64,000 bases of DNA. Origin: Hyphomicrobiales bacterium (GTDB lineage: Bacteria; Pseudomonadota; Alphaproteobacteria; Rhizobiales; Rhizobiaceae). Each line of letters opens with the position of its first letter. Within the stretch, counting starts at the first letter, position 1. The stretch covers positions 109,735-173,734 of the forward strand of contig UEGQ01000015.1 in assembly GCA_900466005.1 (NCBI GenBank), written 5' to 3'. The notes under the pieces are model-generated. The model had not been told where the DNA came from, did no database searches, and saw nothing but the letters and a program-made list of their open reading frames with translations. This document shows, piece after piece, positions 37,005-44,978 of this stretch. The position numbers and the translations under genes are program-made.

Positions 37005-37343
37005 GAAGGCTTCTGTTGCCAGGTGCCTTCGAACCCCGCCTTCAGGTGCTAACCAGAAGGGCTTTAGTGTGGGTTTCCCGCACCGCCATTAGGCAGCGAG
37101 AGCATAACCCTGAGCGTTGTTGTCGTTTGCAACTACTCTTGTGACCCGATAACGGCGGTATCATGCCGAGCAAAAGTTCGATCTTTACGCCCTTGTCGAT
37201 CCTATTTCGCCCCCATCAAAAGCCGGTCCGGAAAGAACTCCGTCACCGACCGGTTTTTGGTGGAGGCGCCGGGTACCGCCCCCGGGTCCAATAGGTTTAT
37301 TACACCGACCGTTTATTGCCATAGCCGGCCCGAGAGCCGGCAC
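37005..37343 (-). ncRNA. ssrA: tmRNA, permuted two-piece alphaproteobacterial form
   Basis: The minus strand encodes a permuted tmRNA. First comes the acceptor piece, with a T-arm (CCGGG / GGCGGTA loop / CCCGG) and 3' end CGCCTCCACCA, whose final A is at 37258. A processed spacer of about 43 nt (37215-37257) follows. The coding piece begins GGGGGCGAAATAGGATCGAC at 37214. GGGGGCG pairs with CGCCTCC, with the G3-U pair that specifies alanine charging. The tag frame is at 37130-37089 (GCA to TAA) and encodes ANDNNAQGYALAA. The outer ends (about 37343 and 37005) are estimates. tmRNA rescues stalled ribosomes and tags nascent chains for ClpXP. Confidence 0.95.
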
Positions 37344-37348
37344 TCCCC

Positions 37349-37377
37349 ATATAGGTCGTTCCGGGGCGGATGAAAAG
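37349..37377 (-). promoter_or_regulatory. Candidate ssrA promoter
   Basis: On the minus strand CTTTTC (37377-37372) and CTATAT (37354-37349) are separated by 17 nt. CTATAT is the usual rhizobial sigma-70 -10. Transcription would start near 37342-37344, just before the acceptor-piece hairpin (GCCGGC/GCCGGC). Confidence 0.5.
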
Positions 37378-37558
37378 GGTGGGACACTGTCGTTTTTTCA
37401 GTCCCGGCGTGCTGAGGGGGAAAGGCGGCCGGACAGGGTACGCGCGCGGAGGGCGAGGGGTGGCGCCACCGCGGGCGCTCTCCGGCGGGTGCAGGGGCGA
37501 CCTATGCCGCCCCTGCATCCGCGCCGGCACCGTGGGAAACAGCGGGGCGGCGCGTTCC

Positions 37559-37783
37559 TCAGGGCTGCACATTGACGATGAAGAACACCGTCATGTCGTT
37601 GTTGACGCTGTACGTCACCGTGTAGGTGTGGTTCTGAAAGGCGATCCTGGCATTGCCGCCTTTCGGATCGATATTCTCTTTGTTGTTGTCGACCCATACC
37701 TGGACCGCCGCCGCAAAGGCTAAGGGATCGAGGCCAAGGTTCTGAACGGCGCTCAGGCCGGACGGTTCGTATTCCACTCTCAT
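37559..37783 (-). CDS. Small hypothetical protein
   Basis: I do not recognise this protein. The 74-residue sequence starts MRVEYEPSGLSAVQNLGLDP. The ATG at 37783 has GAGAGG 7 nt upstream, which supports a real gene over an ATG 12 codons earlier. It has a short helix (PLAFAAAVQVWVDNN) and a C-terminal beta hairpin (ARIAFQNHTYTVTYSV and MTVFFIVNVQP). There is no signal peptide or Cys. Its stop is about 180 nt upstream of the ssrA promoter. Confidence 0.55.
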   Translation of the reverse strand: MRVEYEPSGLSAVQNLGLDPLAFAAAVQVWVDNNKENIDPKGGNARIAFQNHTYTVTYSVNNDMTVFFIVNVQP

Positions 37784-37897
37784 CTCAACACCTCTCGTTT
37801 CGCTTGCTTCAAAGCCCACGCCGAGGCTGAGAGGGAGGATGATCTACATCTTTGGTTGTGTCAATGTGAAATGCACCCAAAGGTTCAGCTGTGCGGC

Positions 37898-38284
37898 TCA
37901 ATCGTGAATGCGTCGCATCGCGACCAGCGTGCCGTCGGCGAGCCGGCCGAAGAGGATGCCGCGGACCGGTTCGAAGGTGACGATCGCGGTTCCGTTCTTG
38001 TCGAGCAACGACAGGCCGCGGGGGACCGGCTTCCACGCACGAACCGAGGCAAGTGTTCCTTTGCAGCCTTTGCCGCGGGCGACGAGGCGACCGCCGCTCC
38101 GCTCGCTTAGCAGCTCGATCGTGCATCCATCCGTGCCACCGGACTGAATGACCCATCGGCCGGCGAACTGTCCGGGGCCGAGGCCGGCGTCGGCGCCTGA
38201 TGCGGCGAACAACGCGGCAATGATGACCAAAAGCCTCGTGGCGGTGCGGGACGCGAACGTAGACATCAATACGCTGCCGGTCAT
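37898..38284 (-). CDS. AprI/Inh-type protease-inhibitor domain protein, secreted
   Basis: The 128-residue protein has a signal peptide (TATRLLVIIAALFAASGADA) and a mature part like the Inh/AprI metalloprotease-inhibitor fold: FAGRWVIQSGGTDGCTIEL, then KGCKGTLASVRAWKPVPRGLSLLDKNG and a closing GRLADGTLVAMRR. The two Cys (DGC and KGC) match the disulphide pair of the family. Members inhibit serralysin-type zinc proteases or act as outer-membrane lipoprotein domains. No serralysin gene is nearby, so the partner is unknown. The start could also be an ATG six codons later. Confidence 0.6.
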   Translation of the reverse strand: MTGSVLMSTFASRTATRLLVIIAALFAASGADAGLGPGQFAGRWVIQSGGTDGCTIELLSERSGGRLVARGKGCKGTLASVRAWKPVPRGLSLLDKNGTAIVTFEPVRGILFGRLADGTLVAMRRIHD

Positions 38285-38551
38285 CGGCCTCTCGTCCTTC
38301 TCTTCGGTTCGGATCTTCTGCCGAATTCGCCAAGTATTCGCCAGCCTTTTCGCCGCGTTTTCAAGAAAGGCCCGAAAAAGGACCTTGGTTCCTGCCCGTG
38401 AAGCGGATGATGTAACCGGTGTTTCTGCAGGCAGGGAAGCCTCCGTCCGGGTGCGTCAACCGAACTTGTTGACGGTTTTCTCGGCCGGGAGCATCCTTCA
38501 CTTGCAATGAATGCAAAGAACACGGCATCGAGTATCGGCGGAGACAGGCAC

Positions 38552-38860
38552 ATGAAAGACTATCTTGCAGATGTTCATAAGTACGACAGTGCTGCAGATG
38601 AAGGGACGGTCGGTCGGATCGTCCGTCATCTCGGGATTGCTCTGCGCGACAGGGACTCCGCTCTGGTTTCCTGCTCGTCCGAATCGGAGCTTGCCCGCGT
38701 GAAGGAAAGCTGGTGCGGGAAGAAGCTCGGCATCGACGGCGATGCGGCCGACGCGGCGATCAAGAGTGCCTGCCTCGCCATGGCGGACGACCGCTCGAAG
38801 TCGCGTGTGACCTTCTACTACCTGGTCGCCAAGCAACTCGGGAAGCTCGACGCCGTCTGA
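38552..38860 (+). CDS. DUF2853 family protein
   Basis: A 102-residue protein starting MKDYLADVHKYDSAADEG at 38552, where GGAGAC precedes the ATG. The conserved DUF2853 sequence follows: GRIVRHLGIALRDRDSALV, ESELARVKESWCGKKLGI and the C-terminal DDRSKSRVTFYYLVAKQLGK. The family is a compact helical domain found in proteobacteria, of unknown function. It is transcribed towards thyA, 94 nt upstream of that gene. Confidence 0.85.
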   Translation: MKDYLADVHKYDSAADEGTVGRIVRHLGIALRDRDSALVSCSSESELARVKESWCGKKLGIDGDAADAAIKSACLAMADDRSKSRVTFYYLVAKQLGKLDAV

Positions 38861-38897
38861 GGCATCGAGTTCCCCGGGGAAAAGAGTGCGAGAAGCT

Positions 38898-38926
38898 TGG
38901 TTCTGCCGCGAACGGCCTCTAGTATG
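38898..38926 (+). promoter_or_regulatory. Candidate thyA promoter
   Basis: TTGGTT (38898-38903) and TAGTAT (38921-38926) are separated by exactly 17 nt, about 28 nt before the thyA ATG. It fits the rhizobial sigma-70 consensus moderately. Confidence 0.45.
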
Positions 38927-38954
38927 GGGGCCTGGATGAATCAGCGGCGGAACC

Positions 38955-39749
38955 ATGAAGCAATATCTCGACCTTCTGAGCCACGTCTTGGAACACGGCA
39001 GCGACCGGGGCGACCGCACGGGCACGGGCACGCGTTCCGTCTTCGGATACCAGATGCGCTTCGATCTTCAGGACGGCTTTCCGGTCCTGACGACCAAGAA
39101 GCTGCATCTGCGCTCGATCATCCACGAGCTTCTCTGGTTCCTGAGGGGCGACACCAACATCGCCTATCTGCACGAGCACGGCGTGACGATCTGGGATGAA
39201 TGGGCCGACGAGAACGGCAATCTCGGCCCCGTCTACGGCGCGCAGTGGCGCTCCTGGCCGGCGCCGGACGGTCGCCGTATCGACCAGATCGCCGATCTGG
39301 TCGAGGGCATCCGCAAGAATCCCTATTCGCGCCGTCACATCGTCAGCGCCTGGAACCCGGCGGAAGTGGACGACATGGCGCTGCCGCCCTGCCACTGCCT
39401 GTTCCAGTTCTACGTCGCCGACGGGCGGCTCTCCTGCCAGCTCTACCAGCGCTCGGCCGACATCTTCCTCGGCGTGCCGTTCAACATCGCCTCCTATGCG
39501 CTCCTGACGTTGATGGTCGCGCAGGTGACCGGTCTCGAACCCGGCGATTTCGTCCACACGTTCGGCGACGCCCATCTTTATTCCAACCATTTCGAACAGG
39601 CGAAGTTGCAGCTGACGCGCACGCCGAAGGCCCTGCCGCGGATGCGGATCGCCCCTGGGGTGAAGGACCTTTTTTCCTTCAGGTTCGAGGACTTTACGCT
39701 CGAAGGCTACGAAGCCGATTCAACCATCAAGGCACCGATCGCGGTCTGA
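38955..39749 (+). CDS. thyA: Thymidylate synthase
   Basis: ThyA methylates dUMP to dTMP using methylene-tetrahydrofolate, leaving dihydrofolate. The 264 residues match the E. coli length. Visible motifs are the phosphate-binding [42 protein letters not shown], the nucleophile in [12 protein letters not shown], and the dUMP-binding [20 protein letters not shown]. The C-terminus ends IKAPIAV as in the family. folA, which regenerates the folate, follows 34 nt later, giving the classic thyA-folA pair. Confidence 0.98.
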   Translation: MKQYLDLLSHVLEHGSDRGDRTGTGTRSVFGYQMRFDLQDGFPVLTTKKLHLRSIIHELLWFLRGDTNIAYLHEHGVTIWDEWADENGNLGPVYGAQWRSWPAPDGRRIDQIADLVEGIRKNPYSRRHIVSAWNPAEVDDMALPPCHCLFQFYVADGRLSCQLYQRSADIFLGVPFNIASYALLTLMVAQVTGLEPGDFVHTFGDAHLYSNHFEQAKLQLTRTPKALPRMRIAPGVKDLFSFRFEDFTLEGYEADSTIKAPIAV

Positions 39750-39783
39750 CGGTCGCCGCGCGAACAACATGCGGGAGAATGGT

Positions 39784-40305
39784 GTGAGCCCCATCAAGAC
39801 CACGATCGTCGTTGCCGTCGCCGAGAACGGCGTCATCGGCCGCGAGGGCGACATGCCGTGGAAGCTCTCCACCGATCTCAGGCGGTTCAAGGCCCTGACG
39901 CTCGGCAAGCCCCTCGTGATGGGGCGCAAGACGTTCGAATCGATCGGGCGGCCGTTGCCGGGGCGTCCGCACCTGATCGTCAGTCGCAGTGCCGATTTCC
40001 GTCCCGAGGGCGTCGAGGTCTTCGAGACCCTCGATGCCGCCCTGGCGCAGGCCAGGGCCATCGCGGACGAGACCGGTGCCGGCGAAATCTGTATCGTCGG
40101 CGGCGGCGAGATCTATCGGCAGGTGCTCCCCTTCGTGGACGAACTGCACGTGACCCATGTCGAGGCCGAGGTCCAGGGCGACACGACCTTTCCGCCGATC
40201 GACCCCGCGCTTTTCGAAAGGGTAACGGAGACCTCCGTGCCTGCGGGCGAAAAGGATACGTACCCAACACGTTACGCCATTTATCGCCGGCGGACTGCGG
40301 TATAG
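39784..40305 (+). CDS. folA: Dihydrofolate reductase
   Basis: FolA reduces the dihydrofolate made by ThyA to tetrahydrofolate with NADPH. The protein has TIVVAVAENGVIGREGDMPWKLSTDL (active-site Asp and Trp region), LVMGRKTFESIGRPLPGR (NADPH binding), IVGGGEIYRQVLPFVDELHVTHV and the C-terminal strand. The GTG at 39784 is used (173 residues) because GGGAG sits about 8 nt before it. The in-frame ATG at 39769 would add five residues but has no ribosome site. It is co-directional with thyA. Confidence 0.95.
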   Translation: MSPIKTTIVVAVAENGVIGREGDMPWKLSTDLRRFKALTLGKPLVMGRKTFESIGRPLPGRPHLIVSRSADFRPEGVEVFETLDAALAQARAIADETGAGEICIVGGGEIYRQVLPFVDELHVTHVEAEVQGDTTFPPIDPALFERVTETSVPAGEKDTYPTRYAIYRRRTAV

Positions 40306-40348
40306 TCGACTATTTTACCGTTCTGCCGAAGAAGTTCGCGCCGTTCCG

Positions 40349-40377
40349 TTGAAAGCGGCTCGCGCGATACCTATAAC
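40349..40377 (+). promoter_or_regulatory. Candidate sigma-70 promoter for hflKC
   Basis: TTGAAA (40349-40354) and TATAAC (40372-40377) lie 17 nt apart, about 70 nt before the hflK ATG. Both hexamers are close to consensus. Confidence 0.55.
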
Positions 40378-40445
40378 GGTCCGAGGATCGGCGCATGCCC
40401 GTGATGCGGGCGAGGCTGGGAGCATTTTCAACAGAAGAGGTCTTA

Positions 40446-41519
40446 ATGCCCTGGAGCAATCAGAACGGCGGCGGCCCTTGGGGCGGCGGCGGCAATAATC
40501 AGGGTCCCTGGGGGCAGGGGCCGAACCGTCCACGCGGCGGCGGCAATACCCCACCCGATCTCGAGGAACTCATCCGCCGGGGCCAGGACCGCTTGAAGAA
40601 CATCGTTCCGGGCGGATTCAATGGCGGAGTGACGTTCGCGCTGGTCATCTTGCTCGCCGCTTTCTGGCTGATCCAGTCCATCTATACGGTGCAGCCGGAC
40701 GAGCGTGGTGTCGAGCTGCGCTTCGGCAAGCCGAAGGACGAGGTCTCGATGCCGGGCCTGCATTTCCATCTCTGGCCGCTCGAATCCGTCGAAATCGTAA
40801 AGGTGACCGAGCAGCAGCAGAACATCGGCGCCAAGGCGTCCTCGACCTCGACGGCCGGCCTGATGCTCTCCGGGGACCAGAACATCGTCAACGTGCAGTT
40901 CTCGGTGCTGTTCACCGTGACCGACCCGAAGGCGTACCTGTTCAACCTTGAAAGCCCGCCGGAAACGCTGCAGCAGGTCGCCGAGAGCGCGATGCGCGAA
41001 GTGGTAGGCCGTCGCCCGGCGCAGGACATTTTCCGTGACGCGCGTCAGCAGATCGCCGCCGACGTGAAGAGCATTATCCAGGGCACGATGGACCATTACG
41101 GCGCGGGCCTTGCGATCAACGCGGTCGCGATCGAGGATGCGGCACCCCCGCGCGAAGTCGCCGACGCCTTCGACGAGGTACAGCGGGCCGAACAGGACGA
41201 GGACCGCTTCGTCGAGGAAGCCAACAAATACGCCAACCAGCAGCTCGGCCAGGCGCGAGGCAGGTCCGCGCAGATTCGCGAAGAAGCGGCTGCCTACAAG
41301 GACCGCGTCGTCAAGGAGGCCGAAGGTGAGGCCCAGCGCTTCGTCTCGATCTACGAGCAGTACACGAAGGCGCCGGACGTCACACGCAAGCGTCTCTATC
41401 TCGAAACCATGGAGCAGGTTCTGAAGAATTCGCAGAAGGTGATCATCGACGAGCAGGAGGGGGTCGTTCCCTACCTGCCGCTCAACGAACTTGGCCGCAA
41501 GTCGCAGGGGGGCAACTGA
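40446..41519 (+). CDS. hflK: HflK, FtsH-associated SPFH membrane protein
   Basis: HflK and HflC form a large periplasmic cage around the FtsH protease and limit its access to membrane substrates. The 357-residue protein starts MPWSNQNGGGPWGGGGNN after AGAAGAGG. It has the Gly/Asn/Pro-rich cytosolic head (1-50), one membrane helix (about 60-80, VTFALVILLAAFWLIQSIY), the SPFH/band-7 domain (VQPDERGVELRFGKPKDE to about residue 250) and a coiled-coil arm (AEQDEDRFVEEANKYANQQ). The hflC ATG follows the stop by 2 nt. Confidence 0.96.
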   Translation: MPWSNQNGGGPWGGGGNNQGPWGQGPNRPRGGGNTPPDLEELIRRGQDRLKNIVPGGFNGGVTFALVILLAAFWLIQSIYTVQPDERGVELRFGKPKDEVSMPGLHFHLWPLESVEIVKVTEQQQNIGAKASSTSTAGLMLSGDQNIVNVQFSVLFTVTDPKAYLFNLESPPETLQQVAESAMREVVGRRPAQDIFRDARQQIAADVKSIIQGTMDHYGAGLAINAVAIEDAAPPREVADAFDEVQRAEQDEDRFVEEANKYANQQLGQARGRSAQIREEAAAYKDRVVKEAEGEAQRFVSIYEQYTKAPDVTRKRLYLETMEQVLKNSQKVIIDEQEGVVPYLPLNELGRKSQGGN

Positions 41520-41521
41520 TC

Positions 41522-42448
41522 ATGTCCAATCGTCTGCCCTATTTCCTGATCGCTTTCGCAGCCCTGCTGCTTCTGGTCTATTCGTCGGTCTTCGTCGTCA
41601 ACGAGCGCCAGCAGGCGATCGTCGTGCGCTTCGGCCAGATCCAGGCCGTACACAAGGAGCCGGGCCTTTATTTCAAACTGCCGTTCGCCTTCATGGATGC
41701 CGACCGGGTTCAGTATGTCGAGGACCTCGCCCTGCGCCTCGACCTCGACAACATCCGCGTGCAGGTTTCCGGCGGCAAGTTCTACGAGGTCGATGCGTTC
41801 GTCGTCTACAAGATCACCGACGCCCGCCGCTTCCGCGAGACGGTCTCCGGTGACCGCGAGTCCGCCGAGGCGCGTCTGCGTACCCGCCTCGACGCATCGC
41901 TGCGTCGCGTCTACGGTTTGCGTGGCTTCGAAGCCGCACTGTCGGAGGAGCGTTCGTCGATGATGCAGGAGGTCGCAGCGGCCCTCAAGACGGACGCCGA
42001 GTCGCTCGGCCTCACCATCGAGGACGTGCGCATCCGCCGCACCGACCTGACGCAGGAAGTCTCCCAGCAGACGTTCGAGCGCATGAAGGCGGAGCGTCTG
42101 GCCGAAGCCGAACTGATCCGCGCCCGCGGTAATGAAGAAGGCCAGCGCCGCCGCGCGATCGCCGACCGCCAGGTCGTCGAGCTGCAGGCCGAGGCCCAGA
42201 GGGATTCGGAAATCCTGCGCGGCGAGGGCGATGCCGAACGCAACCGTATCTTCGGCGAGGCATTCACCCGCGATCCGTCCTTCTTCGAGTTCTATCGCTC
42301 GATGCGGGCCTACACCGGCGCCTTCGACTCGCCGGAGGGCAGCAGCATGGTGCTGTCGCCGAAGTCGGAGTTCTTCCGCTTCTTCAACGGCTCGGACGGC
42401 AAGACGCCCGCCCCGCCGGCGCAGCCTGAACCGCAGGCCGGCAACTGA
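41522..42448 (+). CDS. hflC: HflC, partner of HflK in FtsH control
   Basis: The 308-residue protein has an N-terminal membrane helix (about residues 5-25, LPYFLIAFAALLLLVYSS) and an SPFH domain (VVNERQQAIVVRFGQIQAV, then RRVYGLRGFEAALSEERSS). An Ala/Glu/Arg-rich coiled coil (MKAERLAEAELIRARGNEEG) follows, then a C-terminal hydrophilic tail (SPKSEFFRFFNGSDGK). Size and order match E. coli HflC. It is translated immediately after hflK and precedes a DUF2065 gene and degP, so the run groups membrane proteolysis control with periplasmic proteolysis. Confidence 0.96.
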   Translation: MSNRLPYFLIAFAALLLLVYSSVFVVNERQQAIVVRFGQIQAVHKEPGLYFKLPFAFMDADRVQYVEDLALRLDLDNIRVQVSGGKFYEVDAFVVYKITDARRFRETVSGDRESAEARLRTRLDASLRRVYGLRGFEAALSEERSSMMQEVAAALKTDAESLGLTIEDVRIRRTDLTQEVSQQTFERMKAERLAEAELIRARGNEEGQRRRAIADRQVVELQAEAQRDSEILRGEGDAERNRIFGEAFTRDPSFFEFYRSMRAYTGAFDSPEGSSMVLSPKSEFFRFFNGSDGKTPAPPAQPEPQAGN

Positions 42449-42460
42449 CCGGATCTGACG

Positions 42461-42646
42461 ATGTCGGATCTGGTCACCGGATTTGCATTCTTCCTGATCA
42501 TCGAGGGGCTGGTGTACGCACTGGCCCCTCACTTTCTGGTGGCGATGGCGAAACTCCTGCCGGAGATACCCGAACAACATCTGAGGTTTTCGGGTCTTGC
42601 CGCGGTGGCGCTCGGGGTCGTGATCGTCTGGCTGGTGCGCGGGTAA
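42461..42646 (+). CDS. DUF2065 family small membrane protein
   Basis: A 61-residue protein with two hydrophobic helices (LVTGFAFFLIIEGLVYALAP and LRFSGLAAVALGVVIVWLV) joined by a short hydrophilic loop (MAKLLPEIPEQH). This is the DUF2065 pattern, and in many alpha- and gammaproteobacteria it lies directly after hflC. It begins 12 nt after the hflC stop and is probably in the same operon. Function is unknown; context suggests a role with HflKC or FtsH. Confidence 0.9.
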   Translation: MSDLVTGFAFFLIIEGLVYALAPHFLVAMAKLLPEIPEQHLRFSGLAAVALGVVIVWLVRG

Positions 42647-42742
42647 AAGCCGTTTCGCCGGTCATCAATCCGCCTTATGGTTCGAGCAACTAGGCCAAAT
42701 CAGTTCGGGCCCTGAACCAACAATGACAAACGGGGAAACCTC

Positions 42743-44284
42743 ATGACTGCGAACGCCTCCACGAGATCGAAGCGCCTCATCACCGGCCTTGTCGGGGTGG
42801 CCTTCGCGTTCGGCGCGACGATGGGGCCTGTTGCGGTGGCCGAGGCACAGCCGACCGGGCCGGAGTCGGTGGCCAATCTCGCAGAGGGTCTGATCGGTGC
42901 GGTCGTCAACATCGCCACCTCGCAGAACGTCAAGGAGGAGGAGCGCGGGCCGATGCCGCAGGTGCCCGAGGGCTCGCCATTCCAGGAGTTCTTCGACGAT
43001 TTCTACAAGAACCGCGAGGGCGGCGGCAATCAGAAGGTCAATTCGCTGGGTTCCGGTTTCGTCATCGATCCGAGCGGCTTCATCGTCACCAACAACCACG
43101 TGATCGAAAACGCCGACGACATTGAGGCAGTCTTCTCGGACGGCTCCAAGCTCAAGGCCAAGCTGGTCGGCACGGACCCGAAGACCGACCTCTCGGTGCT
43201 CAAGGTGGAGCCGCCGAAGCCGCTGACGGCGGTGAAGTTCGGTGATTCGCGCAAGATGCGCATCGGTGACTGGGTAATGGCCATCGGCAACCCGTTCGGG
43301 CTCGGCGGATCGGTGTCGATGGGCATCGTTTCGGCGCGCGGCCGCAACATCAATGCCGGACCTTACGACAACTTCATCCAGACCGACGCGGCGATCAACA
43401 AGGGCAATTCCGGCGGCCCGCTGTTCAACATGGACGGCGAAGTCATCGGCATCAATACGGCGATCATCTCGCCGAGCGGCGGCTCGATCGGCATCGGCTT
43501 CGCCGTGCCGACGGAGCTTGCCGAAAACGTCATCAGCCAGCTGAAGGAGTTCGGCGAGACGCGGCGCGGCTGGCTCGGCGTGCGCATCCAGCCGGTGACC
43601 GACGCCGTTGCCGCGAGCCTCGGGCTGAAGAGCAGCAAGGGGGCACTCGTCAGCGGTGTCATCAAGGGCGGTCCGGTCGAAAACGGCCCGATCCGGACCG
43701 GCGACGTCATCCTTCGCTTCGACGGCAAGGACATCAGCGAGAGCCGCGACCTCGTGCGGAGCGTGGCCGAGAGCACGGTCGGCGCCGAGGTCGAGGTCGT
43801 GCTCGTTCGCGACGGTAAGGAACAGACGGTCAAGGTCACGCTCGGTCGTCTCGAAGACGAGCCAGCCGATGCGCAGAGCGACGTGACGGAAGCCCCGCAG
43901 GGTGAGGGGACGCCGTCGCCGGAGACCGGCGAGCAGCAGCCGGGCGACCAGCCGTCCGACGAGGCAGCACCCGATGAGCCGGCGAGCGTGGAAAGGCTCG
44001 GGCTGTCGCTTGCTGCGCTCGATGACGCGGCACGCCAGAAGTTCTCGATCGCCGAGAGCGTCGAAGGCGTGGTGATCACCGCCGTCGAGGCCGGTTCGGC
44101 GGCCGCCGAAAAGGGGCTTGTCGCCGGCGAGGTGATCGTCGAGGTGGCCCAGGAGTTCATGGAAACGCCGGACCGCGTCGCCGAGGTGCTGCAGCGCCTG
44201 AAAGGCGAGGGACGTCGCAGCGCCCACATGATGATCGCAAATCCTGCCGGCGACCTACGCTTCGTGGCGATCCCGCTTGAATAG
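42743..44284 (+). CDS. degP: DegP/Do-family periplasmic serine protease-chaperone
   Basis: DegP degrades and refolds damaged envelope proteins. The 513-residue protein has a signal peptide (LITGLVGVAFAFGATMGPVAVAEA). Its trypsin-like domain carries the triad: His in VTNNHVIENADD, Asp in KTDLSVLKV, Ser in INKGNSGGPLFN. PDZ1 (RRGWLGVRIQPVTDAVAASL) and PDZ2 (LGLSLAALDDAARQKFSI) follow, separated by an acidic Pro/Glu/Gln-rich linker of about 45 residues (DVTEAPQGEGTPSPETGEQQ). It is the last gene of the hflK-hflC-DUF2065-degP run, with a 96-nt gap that may hold its own promoter. Confidence 0.95.
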   Translation: MTANASTRSKRLITGLVGVAFAFGATMGPVAVAEAQPTGPESVANLAEGLIGAVVNIATSQNVKEEERGPMPQVPEGSPFQEFFDDFYKNREGGGNQKVNSLGSGFVIDPSGFIVTNNHVIENADDIEAVFSDGSKLKAKLVGTDPKTDLSVLKVEPPKPLTAVKFGDSRKMRIGDWVMAIGNPFGLGGSVSMGIVSARGRNINAGPYDNFIQTDAAINKGNSGGPLFNMDGEVIGINTAIISPSGGSIGIGFAVPTELAENVISQLKEFGETRRGWLGVRIQPVTDAVAASLGLKSSKGALVSGVIKGGPVENGPIRTGDVILRFDGKDISESRDLVRSVAESTVGAEVEVVLVRDGKEQTVKVTLGRLEDEPADAQSDVTEAPQGEGTPSPETGEQQPGDQPSDEAAPDEPASVERLGLSLAALDDAARQKFSIAESVEGVVITAVEAGSAAAEKGLVAGEVIVEVAQEFMETPDRVAEVLQRLKGEGRRSAHMMIANPAGDLRFVAIPLE

Positions 44285-44292
44285 AGCCAAGT

Positions 44293-44327
44293 ATCAGGGT
44301 GAGCGGGTTCACGCCCGCTTGCCTGAT
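44293..44327 (+). terminator. Possible hairpin terminator after degP
   Basis: ATCAGG (44293-44298) pairs with CCTGAT (44322-44327), and an inner GAGCGGG/CCCGCTT stem extends the hairpin. No T-run follows, so it could be a transcript-end stabiliser instead of a strong terminator. Confidence 0.4.
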
Positions 44328-44415
44328 CCTGTGATCGAGCTTTGGGCATCAAGCCTTCGGCGGGGAATCCGTTTTATGAAATGGGAACGGGCGCGGTGGC
44401 CCACCTGCGGGACGA

Positions 44416-44964
44416 TCAGAGGTCGCCTCTGCCGATCCGGTAGAGCACGTGGCGCTTCAGGTGCGGGTGGGTGTCGGGTACGCGCGGATGGTCGAAATCG
44501 CCGTCTGCATCGCGCCTCATGCCGATCCGCTGCATGACCGCCTGCGAGCGGACGTTGGCCGCGACGGCGAAGGAGACGACTTCGTCGTGCGCCTTTTCCT
44601 CGAAGGCGAACCGCAGCAGCGCACGGGCCGCTTCCGTCACGTAGCCGTTGCCCCAGAAGCGTGTGGCAAGCCGCCAGCCGATCTCGACCGTGCCTTCGGG
44701 GAGGACAGGAGCGATCTTCGCTTCGGCAAGGCCGCAGAAGCCGATCGGCTCGGCGCTTTCCTTCAGCTCCAGTGCATAGAAGCCGTAGCCGGTCTCCTCG
44801 ATCATGTGCCGCAGGAGGCCCATCATCGCATCGGCCTCCGCATGGGGGCGACGCATCGGAAAGAACGCCATCACCTTCGGGTCGGCATTGATCTCGCGAA
44901 AGAGGTCGCGGTCGGTATCCGTCCAGTTGCGGATGACGAGCCGCGGCGTTTCGGTGATGATCAT
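44416..44964 (-). CDS. GNAT-family N-acetyltransferase (RimJ/RimL-like)
   Basis: The 182-residue protein begins MIITETPRLVIRNWTDTDRD, the typical RimJ/RimL-type start. It has the acetyl-CoA-binding strand and loop near VEIGWRLATRFWGNGYVTEAARALLRFAF and the C-terminal VVSFAVAANVRSQAVMQRIGMRRD. It should transfer acetyl groups from acetyl-CoA to an amine. The substrate is unknown, and ribosomal-protein or small-molecule acetylation are both possible. It begins 14 nt after the serB stop, so it is probably co-transcribed with serB. Confidence 0.85.
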   Translation of the reverse strand: MIITETPRLVIRNWTDTDRDLFREINADPKVMAFFPMRRPHAEADAMMGLLRHMIEETGYGFYALELKESAEPIGFCGLAEAKIAPVLPEGTVEIGWRLATRFWGNGYVTEAARALLRFAFEEKAHDEVVSFAVAANVRSQAVMQRIGMRRDADGDFDHPRVPDTHPHLKRHVLYRIGRGDL

Positions 44965-44978
44965 GGCGCTCCCGTCCG

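Noticed and set aside
37559..37783. Naming the 74-residue protein as a BrnT/RelE toxin
   Set aside because: Only length and a beta-hairpin are similar. The conserved catalytic pattern is not visible and there is no antitoxin gene beside it.
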